Below the pieces are notes generated by a model. That model was not told where the DNA came from, did not search any database, and worked only from the letters and a program-made list of their open reading frames with translations. A program made the translations under genes and the position numbers. From assembly GCA_024643505.1 (NCBI GenBank), contig JAHEMW010000007.1, positions 1-33,545 on the forward strand: a stretch of DNA of 33,545 bases, given 5' to 3'. Positions 1 through 9,806 of this stretch are shown here, piece after piece (positions within the stretch are counted from its first letter, which is position 1; each line of letters begins with the position of its first letter). Source of the DNA: Demequinaceae bacterium (GTDB lineage: Bacteria > Actinomycetota > Actinomycetes > Actinomycetales > Demequinaceae).

Positions 1-7
1 CCTCGGT

Positions 8-565
8 ATGGCACTGCCCTTCGTTCTGGTCGGCGGGAACCTGATCGCGAACGGCGGCGTCGAGGGGTCGCTCAGCGCTTACTACTACACGGGCCTGCGA
101 GACATCTTTGTAGGCGCGCTCGTCGCGTTCGGCGTCTTCCTCGCCTTCTACATGGTCGCCGTGCGCAACTTTGACAACTACGCGAGCTCCATCGCGGGCG
201 CCGCGGTACTCGTCGTCGCCTTCTTCCCGACCGACGACCCATCGGTCGCCAACGACCCCATGGCGCGCGTCCTTGCGCATTACGCCTCCGCGACGATCTT
301 CATCGTCCTGCTCGCCGCAATCTCCTTCCGATTCGGGTGGGCGGAGCGGCACGCGAGCGACCCGCTCCAACACCACCGTCCGGGCGAGTGGCGGCTGCAC
401 TACGGGTGCGCGGCGGCGATCGTGCTGTCGTTGGTGTTCATCGCGGTGTCGCAGATTGCGCACGTGCTCACCGAGTGGTCGATCCTCATCGGCGAGACGG
501 TGAGTGTGCTCGCATTCGGGGCTTCGTGGCTCGCGAAGGGGCTTGAGTTGTTCCGCACGCGCTGA
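8..565 (+). CDS. Multi-pass membrane protein, DUF998/Frag1-like hypothetical (may begin upstream of the window)
   Basis: 185-aa ORF with several hydrophobic segments and YYYTGLRDIFVG motif; the frame may extend past the left edge. Confidence 0.6.
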   Translation: MALPFVLVGGNLIANGGVEGSLSAYYYTGLRDIFVGALVAFGVFLAFYMVAVRNFDNYASSIAGAAVLVVAFFPTDDPSVANDPMARVLAHYASATIFIVLLAAISFRFGWAERHASDPLQHHRPGEWRLHYGCAAAIVLSLVFIAVSQIAHVLTEWSILIGETVSVLAFGASWLAKGLELFRTR

Positions 566-665
566 TGCGGCGCTAGGAACAGCGGTTCGCGGGCGTTGGC
601 CTCGCCGATTTGCGGTTATCAACATGCCCCTAGCGCAAAAGTTGTTGGATCCGTAACCTCGACGC

Positions 666-1895
666 ATGGGGGGCGATGCGGCCGCACGCATCGAGGTGCG
701 TGTTCGGGACGAGATTCGCCGACGGGGGGTTGACCCGTCGCGCGACGTTGCCGGTGTGCGCGCACTCGTTGACGAGGCCATTTCTGCGTGGGATGACGAC
801 GCGCTGGTTGGCGCGGTGGTGGCGGTCGCAGACCGCGCAGGGATCGCGCGCACGGTCTTGGCGAATGTGGCGGGCCTCGGCCCCTTGCAGGTGTACCTCG
901 ATGACCCAGAGGTAGAGGAGATCTGGATCAATCGGCCTTCGCAGGTGTTTGTGGCGCGTCACGGCTCGAGCGAATTGACGCCGACAATCCTCACGGACTC
1001 GCAGGTGAGAGAACTCGTCGAGCAGATGCTGAAGATGTCCGGACGTCGCCTCGACCTGTCGACCCCCTTTGTGGATGCGTCGCTTCCGGGCGGGGAGCGG
1101 CTGCATGCCGTGATTCCGGACATTACGCGTGAACACTGGGCAGTCAATATTCGCAAGTACGTCGTGCGAGCGAGCCACGTTGACGACCTCGTCGCGCTCG
1201 GTTCGCTGACCCCGCAGGCGGGCGCCTTCCTCGCCGCGGCGGTCGTTTCCGGTCTCAACATCCTGGTCGCAGGCGGCACCCAGGCAGGCAAGACGACCGC
1301 ACTGAATGCACTTGCTGGCTGCATCCCGGCACGCGAAAGGGTGATCACGTGCGAGGAGGTGTTTGAACTCCAGCTCGCTATTCGAGATGTCGTGGCCCTG
1401 CAATGTCGCCAGCCATCCCTGGAGGGGACGGGAGAGGTCGAACTCCGGAGGCTCGTCAAGGAAGCCCTGCGGATGCGCCCCAGCCGCATCATCATCGGCG
1501 AGGTCCGTGAGGCGGAGTCGCTCGACATGCTCGTGGCGCTCAACGCGGGTGTGCCCGGGATGTGCACTATTCATGCCAACTCGGCGCGCGATGCCATCGT
1601 CAAGATGTGCACGCTCCCATTGCTCGCAGGAGAAAACGTGTCGGATCGCTTCGTGGTGCCCACGGTCGCCTCTGCGATCGACATCGTTCTGCACTTGGGT
1701 CTCGATCACCGCGGACGGCGCCGCGTCAGGGAAATCGTGGCAGTAACCGGCCGCGTTGAGGGTGGCGTCGTTGAGATCGAATCGTTGTTCGAGACGCGGT
1801 CCGGAGCCCTCGTTCGCGCGGACGGCTTTCCGCCGCACGGCGACCGATTTGAGCGACACGGCTACCGCCTCTCGGAACTTCTGGTGGCGTCATGA
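666..1895 (+). CDS. tadA: TadA/CpaF-type secretion ATPase
   Basis: Walker A GGTQAGKT, RMRPSRIIIGEVREAESLDML, GVPGMCTIHANSARDA motifs typical of CpaF/TadA; overlaps next gene by 4 nt. Confidence 0.93.
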   Translation: MGGDAAARIEVRVRDEIRRRGVDPSRDVAGVRALVDEAISAWDDDALVGAVVAVADRAGIARTVLANVAGLGPLQVYLDDPEVEEIWINRPSQVFVARHGSSELTPTILTDSQVRELVEQMLKMSGRRLDLSTPFVDASLPGGERLHAVIPDITREHWAVNIRKYVVRASHVDDLVALGSLTPQAGAFLAAAVVSGLNILVAGGTQAGKTTALNALAGCIPARERVITCEEVFELQLAIRDVVALQCRQPSLEGTGEVELRRLVKEALRMRPSRIIIGEVREAESLDMLVALNAGVPGMCTIHANSARDAIVKMCTLPLLAGENVSDRFVVPTVASAIDIVLHLGLDHRGRRRVREIVAVTGRVEGGVVEIESLFETRSGALVRADGFPPHGDRFERHGYRLSELLVAS

Positions 1896-2752
1896 CGACC
1901 GTCCTCGGGCTGTGCCTCGGCGCTGGCGCGTTCCTCGTGTGGTGGTCGTTGTGGGTGCCGGGAGCTGAGCCCGCCGCTCGCCCCCACGGCTGGAGTGCGC
2001 GCACCCAGGATCGCCTGGTGCAGGCTGGCGTCATCGCCGTATCCCCGCAGGCGCTGCTCGGCACGGCGCTCGGACTCGGACTCGCCACCTTCGTGCTCGT
2101 CACTGCGGTCTCGGATGCGCCTGGGATCGCCGCGTGTTTCTCGTTCCTTGCCGCGCGGGCCCCGTTTGCCCTGATCGCTAGTCGCGCCAGATCTCGGCAG
2201 CGTGCCGCGCGCGCGGTCTGGCCCGAGGCCGTCGATCACCTCGCGTCGGGCATCCGTGCGGGGCTGTCGTTGCCCACCGCACTCGCGCAACTCGGCGATC
2301 GGGGCCCTGAGCAACTCCGCGAACCGTTCTCAGCGTACGCGCGGGACTTTCGTGCAACCGGGCGCTTTGGGCCGAGCCTCGATGCGCTCAAGGCGCGCCT
2401 CGCTGATCCCGTGGCGGACCGCATCATCGAAGCCCTGCGTGTGACGCGCGATGTGGGCGGCACGGATGTCGGCACCGTCTTGCGCACGCTGTCGGAGTTC
2501 CTGCGCGACGATGCGCGCACCCGAGGCGAGCTCGAGGCGCGTCAGAGCTGGACGGTCAATGCGGCAAGGCTCGCCGTGGCGGCGCCGTGGATGGTGCTCG
2601 CGCTCCTGGCGACCCGACCGGCCAACGCCGCCGCATTCAACTCGCCCGGTGGATTGACAGTCCTCGTCGGGGGTGGCGTCCTCACGGTCGTCGCGTACCG
2701 GGTGATGACGCGAATCGGCCGGCTGCCGGTTGAAGAACGGGTGATGCGATGA
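1892..2752 (+). CDS. tadB: TadB-like type II secretion system F-domain membrane protein
   Basis: Position after tadA; hydrophobic ends with T2SSF-like central domain (GIRAGLSLPTALAQLGDRGP...); translationally coupled. Confidence 0.85.
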   Translation: MTTVLGLCLGAGAFLVWWSLWVPGAEPAARPHGWSARTQDRLVQAGVIAVSPQALLGTALGLGLATFVLVTAVSDAPGIAACFSFLAARAPFALIASRARSRQRAARAVWPEAVDHLASGIRAGLSLPTALAQLGDRGPEQLREPFSAYARDFRATGRFGPSLDALKARLADPVADRIIEALRVTRDVGGTDVGTVLRTLSEFLRDDARTRGELEARQSWTVNAARLAVAAPWMVLALLATRPANAAAFNSPGGLTVLVGGGVLTVVAYRVMTRIGRLPVEERVMR

Positions 2753-3669
2753 CGGCGCAGCTCGCATTCTCGCTCGCCGCGCTTGTCGTTGGGGGCGCGT
2801 TGGTCACGTCGTGGACGATCGCGCGACGCGTGTCGCTCGTCGACCGCGTCGCACCGGGACTGAGGTCGCGGGACGTCGCATCGTGGAATGTGCCTACCGG
2901 GCAGCACTGGACGCCTGCCGTTGAGCGCATCCTCGCTCCTGTCGTGCGCGACGCGACGCGCGTGATCGAGCGCTGGGGTGCAACCGCGGTCGACGTTCGC
3001 GGGCGTCTGGATCGCGCCGGAAGCGCCCTTTCCGTTGAGCAGTACCGAGCGCAGCAGGTGATCGCGGGACTCGTCGCTCTCGGGGTCGCGCTCACGGTCA
3101 GCATCGGCCTCGTTGCGTGGCGCGGGTCGCACCCCGTAGTTGTCCTGGTCATGGTGCTCGCGGCCGTCGTCGCGGGAATCGCGGTTCGTGACGCGGCGCT
3201 CTCGGCCGCGATACGCCGACGCCAGGCGGCTCTCGCCGCTCAGCTGCCCACCGTCGCTGAGCTGTTGGCACTCTCCGTCGCAGCCGGTGAGGGCGCGCGC
3301 GGCGCCCTCGAACGCGTGGCGCGGACCGTCTCCGGCGCGCTCGCCGACGAGATGCGCCGCACGCTCGCGGAGGTTCGAGCGGGCGAGCCATTGGCGCGCG
3401 CACTGCAACGCCTGGCGGACCGCACCGGCACACCCGCGGTGCGCCGCTTCGCCGACGGTGTCGCAACCGCCATTGAACTCGGCACCCCGTTGGCGGAAAT
3501 CCTGCGCGCTCAGGCCCGCGACGCGCGCGAGTCGGGTCGGCAAGAACTCATGGAGCAAGGTGGGCGCCGCGAAATCGCCATGCTCGTGCCCGTCGTGTTC
3601 CTCATCCTGCCGATCACCATCGTGTTTGCCCTCTACCCAGGTCTCGTTGCTATCGACCTCACCACCTGA
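2749..3669 (+). CDS. tadC: TadC-like type II secretion system F-domain membrane protein
   Basis: T2SSF-like (QLPTVAELLALSVAAGEGARGALERVARTVSGALADEM), C-terminal VPVVFLILPITIVFALYPG; coupled to tadB. Confidence 0.87.
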   Translation: MTAQLAFSLAALVVGGALVTSWTIARRVSLVDRVAPGLRSRDVASWNVPTGQHWTPAVERILAPVVRDATRVIERWGATAVDVRGRLDRAGSALSVEQYRAQQVIAGLVALGVALTVSIGLVAWRGSHPVVVLVMVLAAVVAGIAVRDAALSAAIRRRQAALAAQLPTVAELLALSVAAGEGARGALERVARTVSGALADEMRRTLAEVRAGEPLARALQRLADRTGTPAVRRFADGVATAIELGTPLAEILRAQARDARESGRQELMEQGGRREIAMLVPVVFLILPITIVFALYPGLVAIDLTT

Positions 3670-3681
3670 AAGGAACAGCAC

Positions 3682-3858
3682 ATGAACCACCTCGTCGATG
3701 CAGTGCTCCGCAGGGTTCCCGACGACCGCGGCGACGTGCCCGGATGGGTACTCATTACGCTCATGACGGCCGGGCTTGTCGCCGCAATTTGGGCGATCGC
3801 CGGACCCGCTCTCACAGGCTTGTTCGGCGATGCGATCGATTCAGTCACCGGCGGCTGA
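3682..3858 (+). CDS. 58-aa Flp/pilin-like small membrane protein (below the ORF-track cutoff)
   Basis: ATG at 3682 with AAAGGAAC upstream; MNHLVDAVLRRVPDDRGDVPGWVLITLMTAGLVAAIWAIAGPALTGLFGDAIDSVTGG; in the flp position between tadC and tadE; 29-nt overlap with next gene. Confidence 0.8.
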   Translation: MNHLVDAVLRRVPDDRGDVPGWVLITLMTAGLVAAIWAIAGPALTGLFGDAIDSVTGG

Positions 3859-4216
3859 CGATTCGGGCAGCGCCGTTGCCGAATTTGTGTTCGTGTCGAT
3901 CCTGCTCGCCGCGCTCGCACTCGGGTTGATTCAGCTCACGCTCGTCTTGCACGTTCGCAACACCTTGCTGGCATCGGCGTCGGACGGGGCGCACATCGCC
4001 GCGCTCGCGGATCGCTCTGAAGGCGACGGGCGTCGCCGCGCCATCGAGGTCGCCGAGGCTGCGCTCGGCGGCAGGTCCGTGACGGTGACGGCGACAACGT
4101 CGGTTGTGGGCGGGGTGGCGACTGTGGAAGTCGTGGCCGCGACGGCGCTGCCGGCGTTCCTCTGGTGGGGCGAAGGCCAGATCACGGCGCGTGCTCACGC
4201 CATCGAGGAGCGCTAG
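3830..4216 (+). CDS. TadE-like pseudopilin
   Basis: MRSIQSPAADDSGSAVAEFVFVSILLAALALGLIQL: class-III prepilin-type motif (G|SAVAEF) plus single N-terminal TM; start chosen inside tracked ORF 3776..4216. Confidence 0.85.
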   Translation: MRSIQSPAADDSGSAVAEFVFVSILLAALALGLIQLTLVLHVRNTLLASASDGAHIAALADRSEGDGRRRAIEVAEAALGGRSVTVTATTSVVGGVATVEVVAATALPAFLWWGEGQITARAHAIEER

Positions 4217-4217
4217 C

Positions 4218-4667
4218 GTGCGCCGCGACGACGGCTCGGCGATTGTCGAGTTCGTGTTCCTCGCGGTGGTGCTCATGATCCCCGTCGTTTACCTTGTGTT
4301 GACGTTTGCTCGACTGCAGGCGGGCGCCTTCGCCGCCGATGCGGTCGCGCGCGATGCGGCACGAGCGGCGGCCGTCCAGGGTTACGAGGCGGTGGGGGAC
4401 GGAGCGAGCGTGGCTCTCGCTGTCGATCGTGCCCACGTGGCTGCGGAGGCGATTGCCGAGGTGACAGCGACCGACTTCGGGTTTGATTCTCGCGACGTTG
4501 TCCTGTCACTGACCTGCCGCGGTGGGGCCTGCTTCGCGCCGGGCACCGACGTCGTGGCGTCCGTCGACATCACCGTGGCACTTCCCGGTGTGCCGTCTTT
4601 TCTGCAATCCTCCGCCGCCACGATGTCCTCCGTGCGGGCGTCCCCCATCGACCGGCTCGCACCGTGA
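4218..4667 (+). CDS. TadE/TadF-like pseudopilin
   Basis: GTG start at 4218 inside tracked ORF 4104..4667; RRDDGSAIVEFVFLAVVLMIPVVYLVL. Confidence 0.83.
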   Translation: MRRDDGSAIVEFVFLAVVLMIPVVYLVLTFARLQAGAFAADAVARDAARAAAVQGYEAVGDGASVALAVDRAHVAAEAIAEVTATDFGFDSRDVVLSLTCRGGACFAPGTDVVASVDITVALPGVPSFLQSSAATMSSVRASPIDRLAP

Positions 4668-5134
4668 GCCCTCGACGCGCTGGCGTCGCACGCGACGACG
4701 ACGGCAGCATTCTCGTCCTCGCCCTCGGGCTGCTTGTCGTCGTCCTCGTACTTGCGCTTGTCGTCGCCGCCGCGACGCGACTCCACCTTGACCGCATGAG
4801 GCTCGCGCAACTTGCGGACGAACTGGCCCTCGATGCAGCGGATTCGCTTGATCTTGCGCGGTACTACTCGGGGGCGCTGGCCGAGCCGACGTTTGATCGC
4901 GCAGTCGAACTCAACTCTTCACGCCTCGAATCGGCCGTCGCTCAACGCCTCGGCGACGCGCGCGACCGCGCCGGCCTGCCTGAGGCGAGAGTCACCGTCG
5001 CCGGCACCGAAGACGGCTACACCGCCACCGTCACCGTCCAGGCGCGCGTTTACCCGTTGTTCGCACTCGACGTCCTGGCGCCCTTTGACGGAGGCGTCGT
5101 GCTTGAGGCCACCGCGTCTGCCCGGTCGTCTTAG
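4664..5134 (+). CDS. TadG/TadE-like membrane-anchored protein
   Basis: GTG start overlapping previous stop by 4 nt; DDDGSILVLALGLLVVVLVLALVVAAATRLHLDRMRLAQLADELALDAAD. Confidence 0.75.
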   Translation: MSPRRAGVARDDDGSILVLALGLLVVVLVLALVVAAATRLHLDRMRLAQLADELALDAADSLDLARYYSGALAEPTFDRAVELNSSRLESAVAQRLGDARDRAGLPEARVTVAGTEDGYTATVTVQARVYPLFALDVLAPFDGGVVLEATASARSS

Positions 5135-5184
5135 CGCACGACCTGCGTCACCACCGCACGATGCTCCCTGCACCGCGCCAGCAC

Positions 5185-6489
5185 CTACGACGCGTCCACC
5201 GCCTTCGCCGACTTGATCGCCGTGGTCCAGGCGTTCTTTGCCTCGACCCGTCCCGCCTCGACATCGCCGATGACTGCCTCGACGGCCACGCGCACGCGCG
5301 GATCCTTCGGCCCCAAATACACGCCGCGTTCGATGTCGGCCGCGTTCGAGGCCATGATCGTCCCCACGTGGGCCCCGCCGAAATACTCGCTGGTGACGGT
5401 CGCTACGCCCGCGTCGTCCACGAGGGACAGCAGCGACGGCACCGCCCCGGTCGTGGTGAGCAAGGTGCGCTGCTGGTCAGCGAGGGTGAGCCACACGATG
5501 AAGTCGTAAGCCGCCTGCAAGGTGTCCGCGTCGGACTGGTTTGGCAGCGCGTAGTAGGAGCCGCCCCAGTTTCCGCCGGGGCCCGGCAGGTCTGCGATCG
5601 CCCACTTCGCCTGCGGGTCGGTGGATCCCGTGCGAATGTCCGAGAGCATCCACGTGGGGCACAGCGTCGTCGCGAAACTGCCGTCTGCCAGGCCTTTCGC
5701 CCACGGGTCGCGCAACGGCGCGAGTGCGGCAGACAATCCGTCCGTGACCGCGGCAAGGGCGATATCGAATGCGGGCTTGTTTTCCGTCATCGACAGTGTG
5801 TCGGTGCGGTCGTAATAGCCGTGCCCGGTGCCCAGCTGCCACTGGGCGGCGTTGACGAGCGTGGTGGCGTCGTCGATCCAGTGGCCGCCCTCGCCCGCCT
5901 TGGCTTGATACTGCTTGCCGAGGGCAAGGAACCCCTCCCACGTGTCGCCGACGGCGGCATCGAGAGCCGCCGGCTCGGACGGGAGGCCTGCCGCGGCAAG
6001 CAGGTCGCTGCGGTAGCACAGCGCGAGTCCGCCCACGTCAGCCGGAAGCGCGATGGTGACCGTCTGGTTGGCGTTGGATGCCTGGGCCCACTTCCACGAC
6101 ATGAATCCGTCGCGCAGCGTGCCAGCGCCGAGGTCGAGGAGGTTGACGAATCCGTCGGAGCGGGACACGAAGGATGGCATGTACGCCTCCTCGATCACCG
6201 CGACCGCTGGCGCGTCGGCACCGGCGACGATCTGATTCGTGAGCGCCTCATGCTGGGCCGCGTAATCGCCCGTCGACAGCGCAATGGTGACGCCCGGGTG
6301 GTCGGCCATGTAGGCGTCGGCCAGTGCCGACAGATTGAAATTTCCCCATTGCGCCACAGTCACCGTCACGCCCGGTCCCGCGTCTGGTGTGGGGCTCGCG
6401 CTCCCGGGAGATCCGTCCGACGCGGGGGTGCAGGCGGCGAGCGTGAGCGCGCCTGCGGCTACGGCCGAGACGACGACGGCGCGATACAT
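5185..6489 (-). CDS. ABC transporter extracellular solute-binding lipoprotein, family 1 (carbohydrate type)
   Basis: Lipobox [40 protein letters not shown]..., family-1 SBP architecture; no permease or ATPase adjacent. Confidence 0.88.
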   Translation of the reverse strand: MYRAVVVSAVAAGALTLAACTPASDGSPGSASPTPDAGPGVTVTVAQWGNFNLSALADAYMADHPGVTIALSTGDYAAQHEALTNQIVAGADAPAVAVIEEAYMPSFVSRSDGFVNLLDLGAGTLRDGFMSWKWAQASNANQTVTIALPADVGGLALCYRSDLLAAAGLPSEPAALDAAVGDTWEGFLALGKQYQAKAGEGGHWIDDATTLVNAAQWQLGTGHGYYDRTDTLSMTENKPAFDIALAAVTDGLSAALAPLRDPWAKGLADGSFATTLCPTWMLSDIRTGSTDPQAKWAIADLPGPGGNWGGSYYALPNQSDADTLQAAYDFIVWLTLADQQRTLLTTTGAVPSLLSLVDDAGVATVTSEYFGGAHVGTIMASNAADIERGVYLGPKDPRVRVAVEAVIGDVEAGRVEAKNAWTTAIKSAKAVDAS

Positions 6490-6540
6490 GTTCCTCCCCG
6501 GCTGACAACGGGTTCAAGTGTGGCACGGGGCTCGATCAAG

Positions 6541-6554
6541 GGGCCCTAGGTCCC
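6541..6554 (-). promoter_or_regulatory. Candidate DosR/DevR-like box upstream of pflB
   Basis: + strand GGGCCCTAGGTCCC; reverse complement GGGACCTAGGGCCC, near-palindrome resembling TTSGGGACTWWAGTCCCSAA. Confidence 0.45.
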
Positions 6555-6668
6555 GAGAGTTTCGGCCATGCCGCGCCTACCGTGGTTGAGAGCCGGAAGG
6601 CGTGCCACACAGCAGGGCGCGCGCGGTCCGGAACCCCACAAGGGACGTACAACAAGGAGCGCGAAGTC

Positions 6669-8948
6669 ATGACAATCGAGACCGTAGGCACCGAGGGAAT
6701 CACCGGCGACGCGGACCCCCGCGCCCATGCCTGGCGGACCTTCGCCACGGGTCCGTGGTGCGACACGATCGACGTGCGCGGCTTCATCCAGGACAACTAC
6801 ACGCCGTATGAGGGCGACGCGAGCTTCCTCGCAGGTCCCACCGAGCGCACCACCAAGATGTGGGCCACGCTGTCCGCGATGTTCCCGACCGAGCGGGAAA
6901 AGGGCGTCTACGACGTCGACTGGGCGACCCCGTCGTCGATCACGGCGCACAAGCCCGGCTACATCGACAAGGACAACGAACTCATCGTCGGCCTGCAGAC
7001 GGACGCGCCGCTCAAGCGCGCAATCATGCCGTTCGGCGGATGGCGCGTCGTCGAGAAGTCGCTTGAGACCTACGGCTACCCGGTTGATCCCGAGCTGCGG
7101 AAGATCTTCACCGAGTACCGCAAGACGCACAACGACGGGGTGTTCGACGCCTACCCGCCCAACGTGCGCGCGGCCCGGTCGAGTCACATCGTCACCGGAC
7201 TTCCCGACGCGTACGGTCGCGGCCGCATCATCGGCGACTACCGTCGCGTGGCGCTCTACGGCGTCGACGCCCTCATCGAGGGCAAGAAGCTCGAGCGGAT
7301 GCAACTCGACATGGAGCGTTCGACAGAGGACACGATTCGCGACCGCGAGGAGAACGCTGAGCAGATAAAGGCGCTCAAGGAACTCAAGCACATGGCGACG
7401 AGCTACGGCTTCGACATTTCCCGCCCGGCGACGACTGCACAGGAGGCCGTGCAGTGGCTGTACTTCGCGTACCTGGGTGCGGTGAAGGAGCAAAACGGCG
7501 CCGCGATGTCGCTCGGACGCACGTCGACGTTCCTGGACGTCTACCTGCAGCGCGACATGGCCGACGGCGTCCTCACGGAGGTTCAGGCACAGGAACTCAT
7601 CGACGACTTCGTCATCAAACTGCGGATCGTGCGCTTCCTTCGCACCCCCGAGTACGACTCGCTGTTCTCCGGAGACCCCACGTGGGTTACCGAGACGATC
7701 GGCGGGATGGGTGACGACGGGCGCACGCTCGTCACGCGCACCTCCTTCCGGTTCTTGCAGACGCTCTACAACCTCGGGCCCGCGCCCGAGCCAAACCTCA
7801 CGGTGCTGTGGACCGAGGAACTGCCGGCTGGCTTCAAGAGTTTCTGCGCGCAGATCTCGATCGACACCTCCGCGATCCAGTACGAGTCGGACGACCTCAT
7901 CCGATCATCCTGGGGCGACGACTCGGCGATTGCGTGCTGCGTCTCCGCCATGTGCGTGGGCAAGCAGATGCAGTTCTTTGGCGCTCGTGTGAACCTCGCG
8001 AAATCGCTGCTGTACGCCATCAACGGCGGCAGGGACGAGATGACAGGCAAGCAGGTCGCGCCAGTGTCGGCTCCCGCGCAGGGCGAGGTGCTCCAGTTTG
8101 AGCCGGTGATGGCCGCTTTCGATTCGCTTCTCGACTGGCTCGCCGAGACCTACGTCGACGCGCTCAATGTCATCCACTTCATGCACGACAAGTATGCCTA
8201 CGAGCGCCTAGAGATGGCGCTCCACGACCGCTCCGTGCTGCGCACGATGGCGTGCGGCATCGCGGGCCTGTCAGTCGCCGTCGACTCGCTGAGCGCGATC
8301 AAGTACGCGACCGTGCGTCCCGTGCGTGACACCTCGGGTCTCATCATCGACTACGACGTCACGGGAGAATTCCCGATGTTCGGCAACGACGACGACCGCG
8401 CCGACGACATCGCGATTGACCTCGTCGGCCGCTTCATGGAGAAGATCCGCGAACAGCCGACCTACCGCGGTGCGACCCACACCCAGTCGGTGCTGACCAT
8501 CACCTCCAACGTCGTCTACGGCAAGCACACGGGAAACACTCCTGACGGGCGTCGCACCGGCGAGCCTTTCGCGCCTGGAGCCAACCCCATGAACGGCCGC
8601 GACAACCACGGCGTGCTGGCGTCGGCGCTGTCGGTCGCGAAGCTGCCGTACGCCGAGGCGCAGGACGGCATCTCGCTTACTACGACGGTGTTGCCATCGA
8701 GCCTTGGGCGCCAGCGCGAGGAGCAGATCGCCAACCTCGTGGGCATCCTCGATGCGTACAACATCTCTGACGGCTTCCACGTGAACATCAACGTGCTCAA
8801 CCGCGAGACGCTCGAGGACGCCATGGCGCACCCGGAGAACTACCCGCAACTCACGATCCGAGTCTCCGGCTACGCCGTGAACTTCGTCCGCCTCACCCGG
8901 GAGCAGCAGCTCGACGTGCTCTCACGCACATTCCACGCTGGCTTGTAG
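6669..8948 (+). CDS. pflB: Formate C-acetyltransferase (pyruvate formate-lyase)
   Basis: Adjacent active-site Cys pair in [12 protein letters not shown] (TGC TGC at 7935-7940), C-terminal glycyl-radical motif RVSGYAVNF (Gly codon 8868-8870); start set at MTIETVG with AAGGAG RBS, tracked ORF starts at 6582. Confidence 0.97.
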   Translation: MTIETVGTEGITGDADPRAHAWRTFATGPWCDTIDVRGFIQDNYTPYEGDASFLAGPTERTTKMWATLSAMFPTEREKGVYDVDWATPSSITAHKPGYIDKDNELIVGLQTDAPLKRAIMPFGGWRVVEKSLETYGYPVDPELRKIFTEYRKTHNDGVFDAYPPNVRAARSSHIVTGLPDAYGRGRIIGDYRRVALYGVDALIEGKKLERMQLDMERSTEDTIRDREENAEQIKALKELKHMATSYGFDISRPATTAQEAVQWLYFAYLGAVKEQNGAAMSLGRTSTFLDVYLQRDMADGVLTEVQAQELIDDFVIKLRIVRFLRTPEYDSLFSGDPTWVTETIGGMGDDGRTLVTRTSFRFLQTLYNLGPAPEPNLTVLWTEELPAGFKSFCAQISIDTSAIQYESDDLIRSSWGDDSAIACCVSAMCVGKQMQFFGARVNLAKSLLYAINGGRDEMTGKQVAPVSAPAQGEVLQFEPVMAAFDSLLDWLAETYVDALNVIHFMHDKYAYERLEMALHDRSVLRTMACGIAGLSVAVDSLSAIKYATVRPVRDTSGLIIDYDVTGEFPMFGNDDDRADDIAIDLVGRFMEKIREQPTYRGATHTQSVLTITSNVVYGKHTGNTPDGRRTGEPFAPGANPMNGRDNHGVLASALSVAKLPYAEAQDGISLTTTVLPSSLGRQREEQIANLVGILDAYNISDGFHVNINVLNRETLEDAMAHPENYPQLTIRVSGYAVNFVRLTREQQLDVLSRTFHAGL

Positions 8949-8954
8949 CGCGCC

Positions 8955-9767
8955 ATGTCCCCGGCCGCTGCTCGCCTCATCGTCCCGCCCATGGGCGTGG
9001 CCGACGCCGAACTGGCGCTCAGCGAACAGTTGCGCGACCACACGGCTGGCTCGGTGCACTCCTGGGACCTGGTGACTGGCGCGGACGGGCCCGGCACGCG
9101 CATGACGCTGTTCCTCGCGGGCTGTGGCATGCGGTGCCAGTACTGCCAGAACCCCGACACGTGGCGCATGCGCGACGGCAAGACACACACCGTCGACGAG
9201 GTGATGGAGCGGGTGACGCGCTACGCGACGATCATGAAGGTGACCGGCGGCGGTCTCACCATCTCCGGCGGGGAGCCCCTGCTGCAAGCGCGATTCGTCG
9301 TGAACGTCTTCAAGCGGTGCAAGGACCTCAACATCCATACGGCGCTGGACACGTCCGGGCTGCTCGGCTCGCGCCTGACCGACGACGACCTCAATTACGT
9401 TGACCTCACCCTGCTCGACATCAAGTCGGGGCTGCCGGAGACGTACCGCAGGGTCACGGGCCGCCCGCTCCAGCCGACGCTCGATTTTGCGAACCGACTG
9501 TCCGACCTTGGCAAGACGATGTGGATTCGCTTCGTGCTCGTGCCCGGGCTGACCGACGATTTTCACAACGTCGAGGCGGTCGCGCGGTTTGTCGAGACGC
9601 TGGACTCGGTGCAGCGCTTCGAGGTGTTGCCGTTCCATCAGCTTGGGCGCGATAAGTGGGCAGCGACGGGGGAGCCCTACCTTCTCGCGGACACCGAGCC
9701 GCCGTCACGCGAACTCATCGAGAGGGTGAAACGTCAGTTCGCCGCGCACGGCCTGCCGGTGATGTAG
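8955..9767 (+). CDS. pflA: Pyruvate formate-lyase activating enzyme (radical SAM)
   Basis: CGMRCQYCQNPDTW (CxxxCxxC), GGGLTISGGEPLLQ; directly downstream of pflB. Confidence 0.96.
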   Translation: MSPAAARLIVPPMGVADAELALSEQLRDHTAGSVHSWDLVTGADGPGTRMTLFLAGCGMRCQYCQNPDTWRMRDGKTHTVDEVMERVTRYATIMKVTGGGLTISGGEPLLQARFVVNVFKRCKDLNIHTALDTSGLLGSRLTDDDLNYVDLTLLDIKSGLPETYRRVTGRPLQPTLDFANRLSDLGKTMWIRFVLVPGLTDDFHNVEAVARFVETLDSVQRFEVLPFHQLGRDKWAATGEPYLLADTEPPSRELIERVKRQFAAHGLPVM

Positions 9768-9781
9768 CGCTTTCACTCCAG

Positions 9782-9797
9782 ATACCCCGCAGGGTAT
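9782..9797. promoter_or_regulatory. Candidate CsoR/CstR-family operator
   Basis: ATACCCCGCAGGGTAT imperfect palindrome (7 of 8 pairs), overlapping TATAGT (9795-9800) -10-like element. Confidence 0.5.
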
Positions 9798-9806
9798 AGT
9801 CGGGAC

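Noticed and set aside
630-1859. 409-aa minus-strand ORF antisense to tadA
   Set aside because: High-GC mirror ORF; Arg/His/Asp-rich composition with no recognisable domain, while the sense strand is clear TadA.
5161-6549. 462-aa plus-strand ORF antisense to the solute-binding protein
   Set aside because: Low-complexity Arg/Gly/Val-rich translation; the opposite strand has a lipobox and SBP fold motifs.
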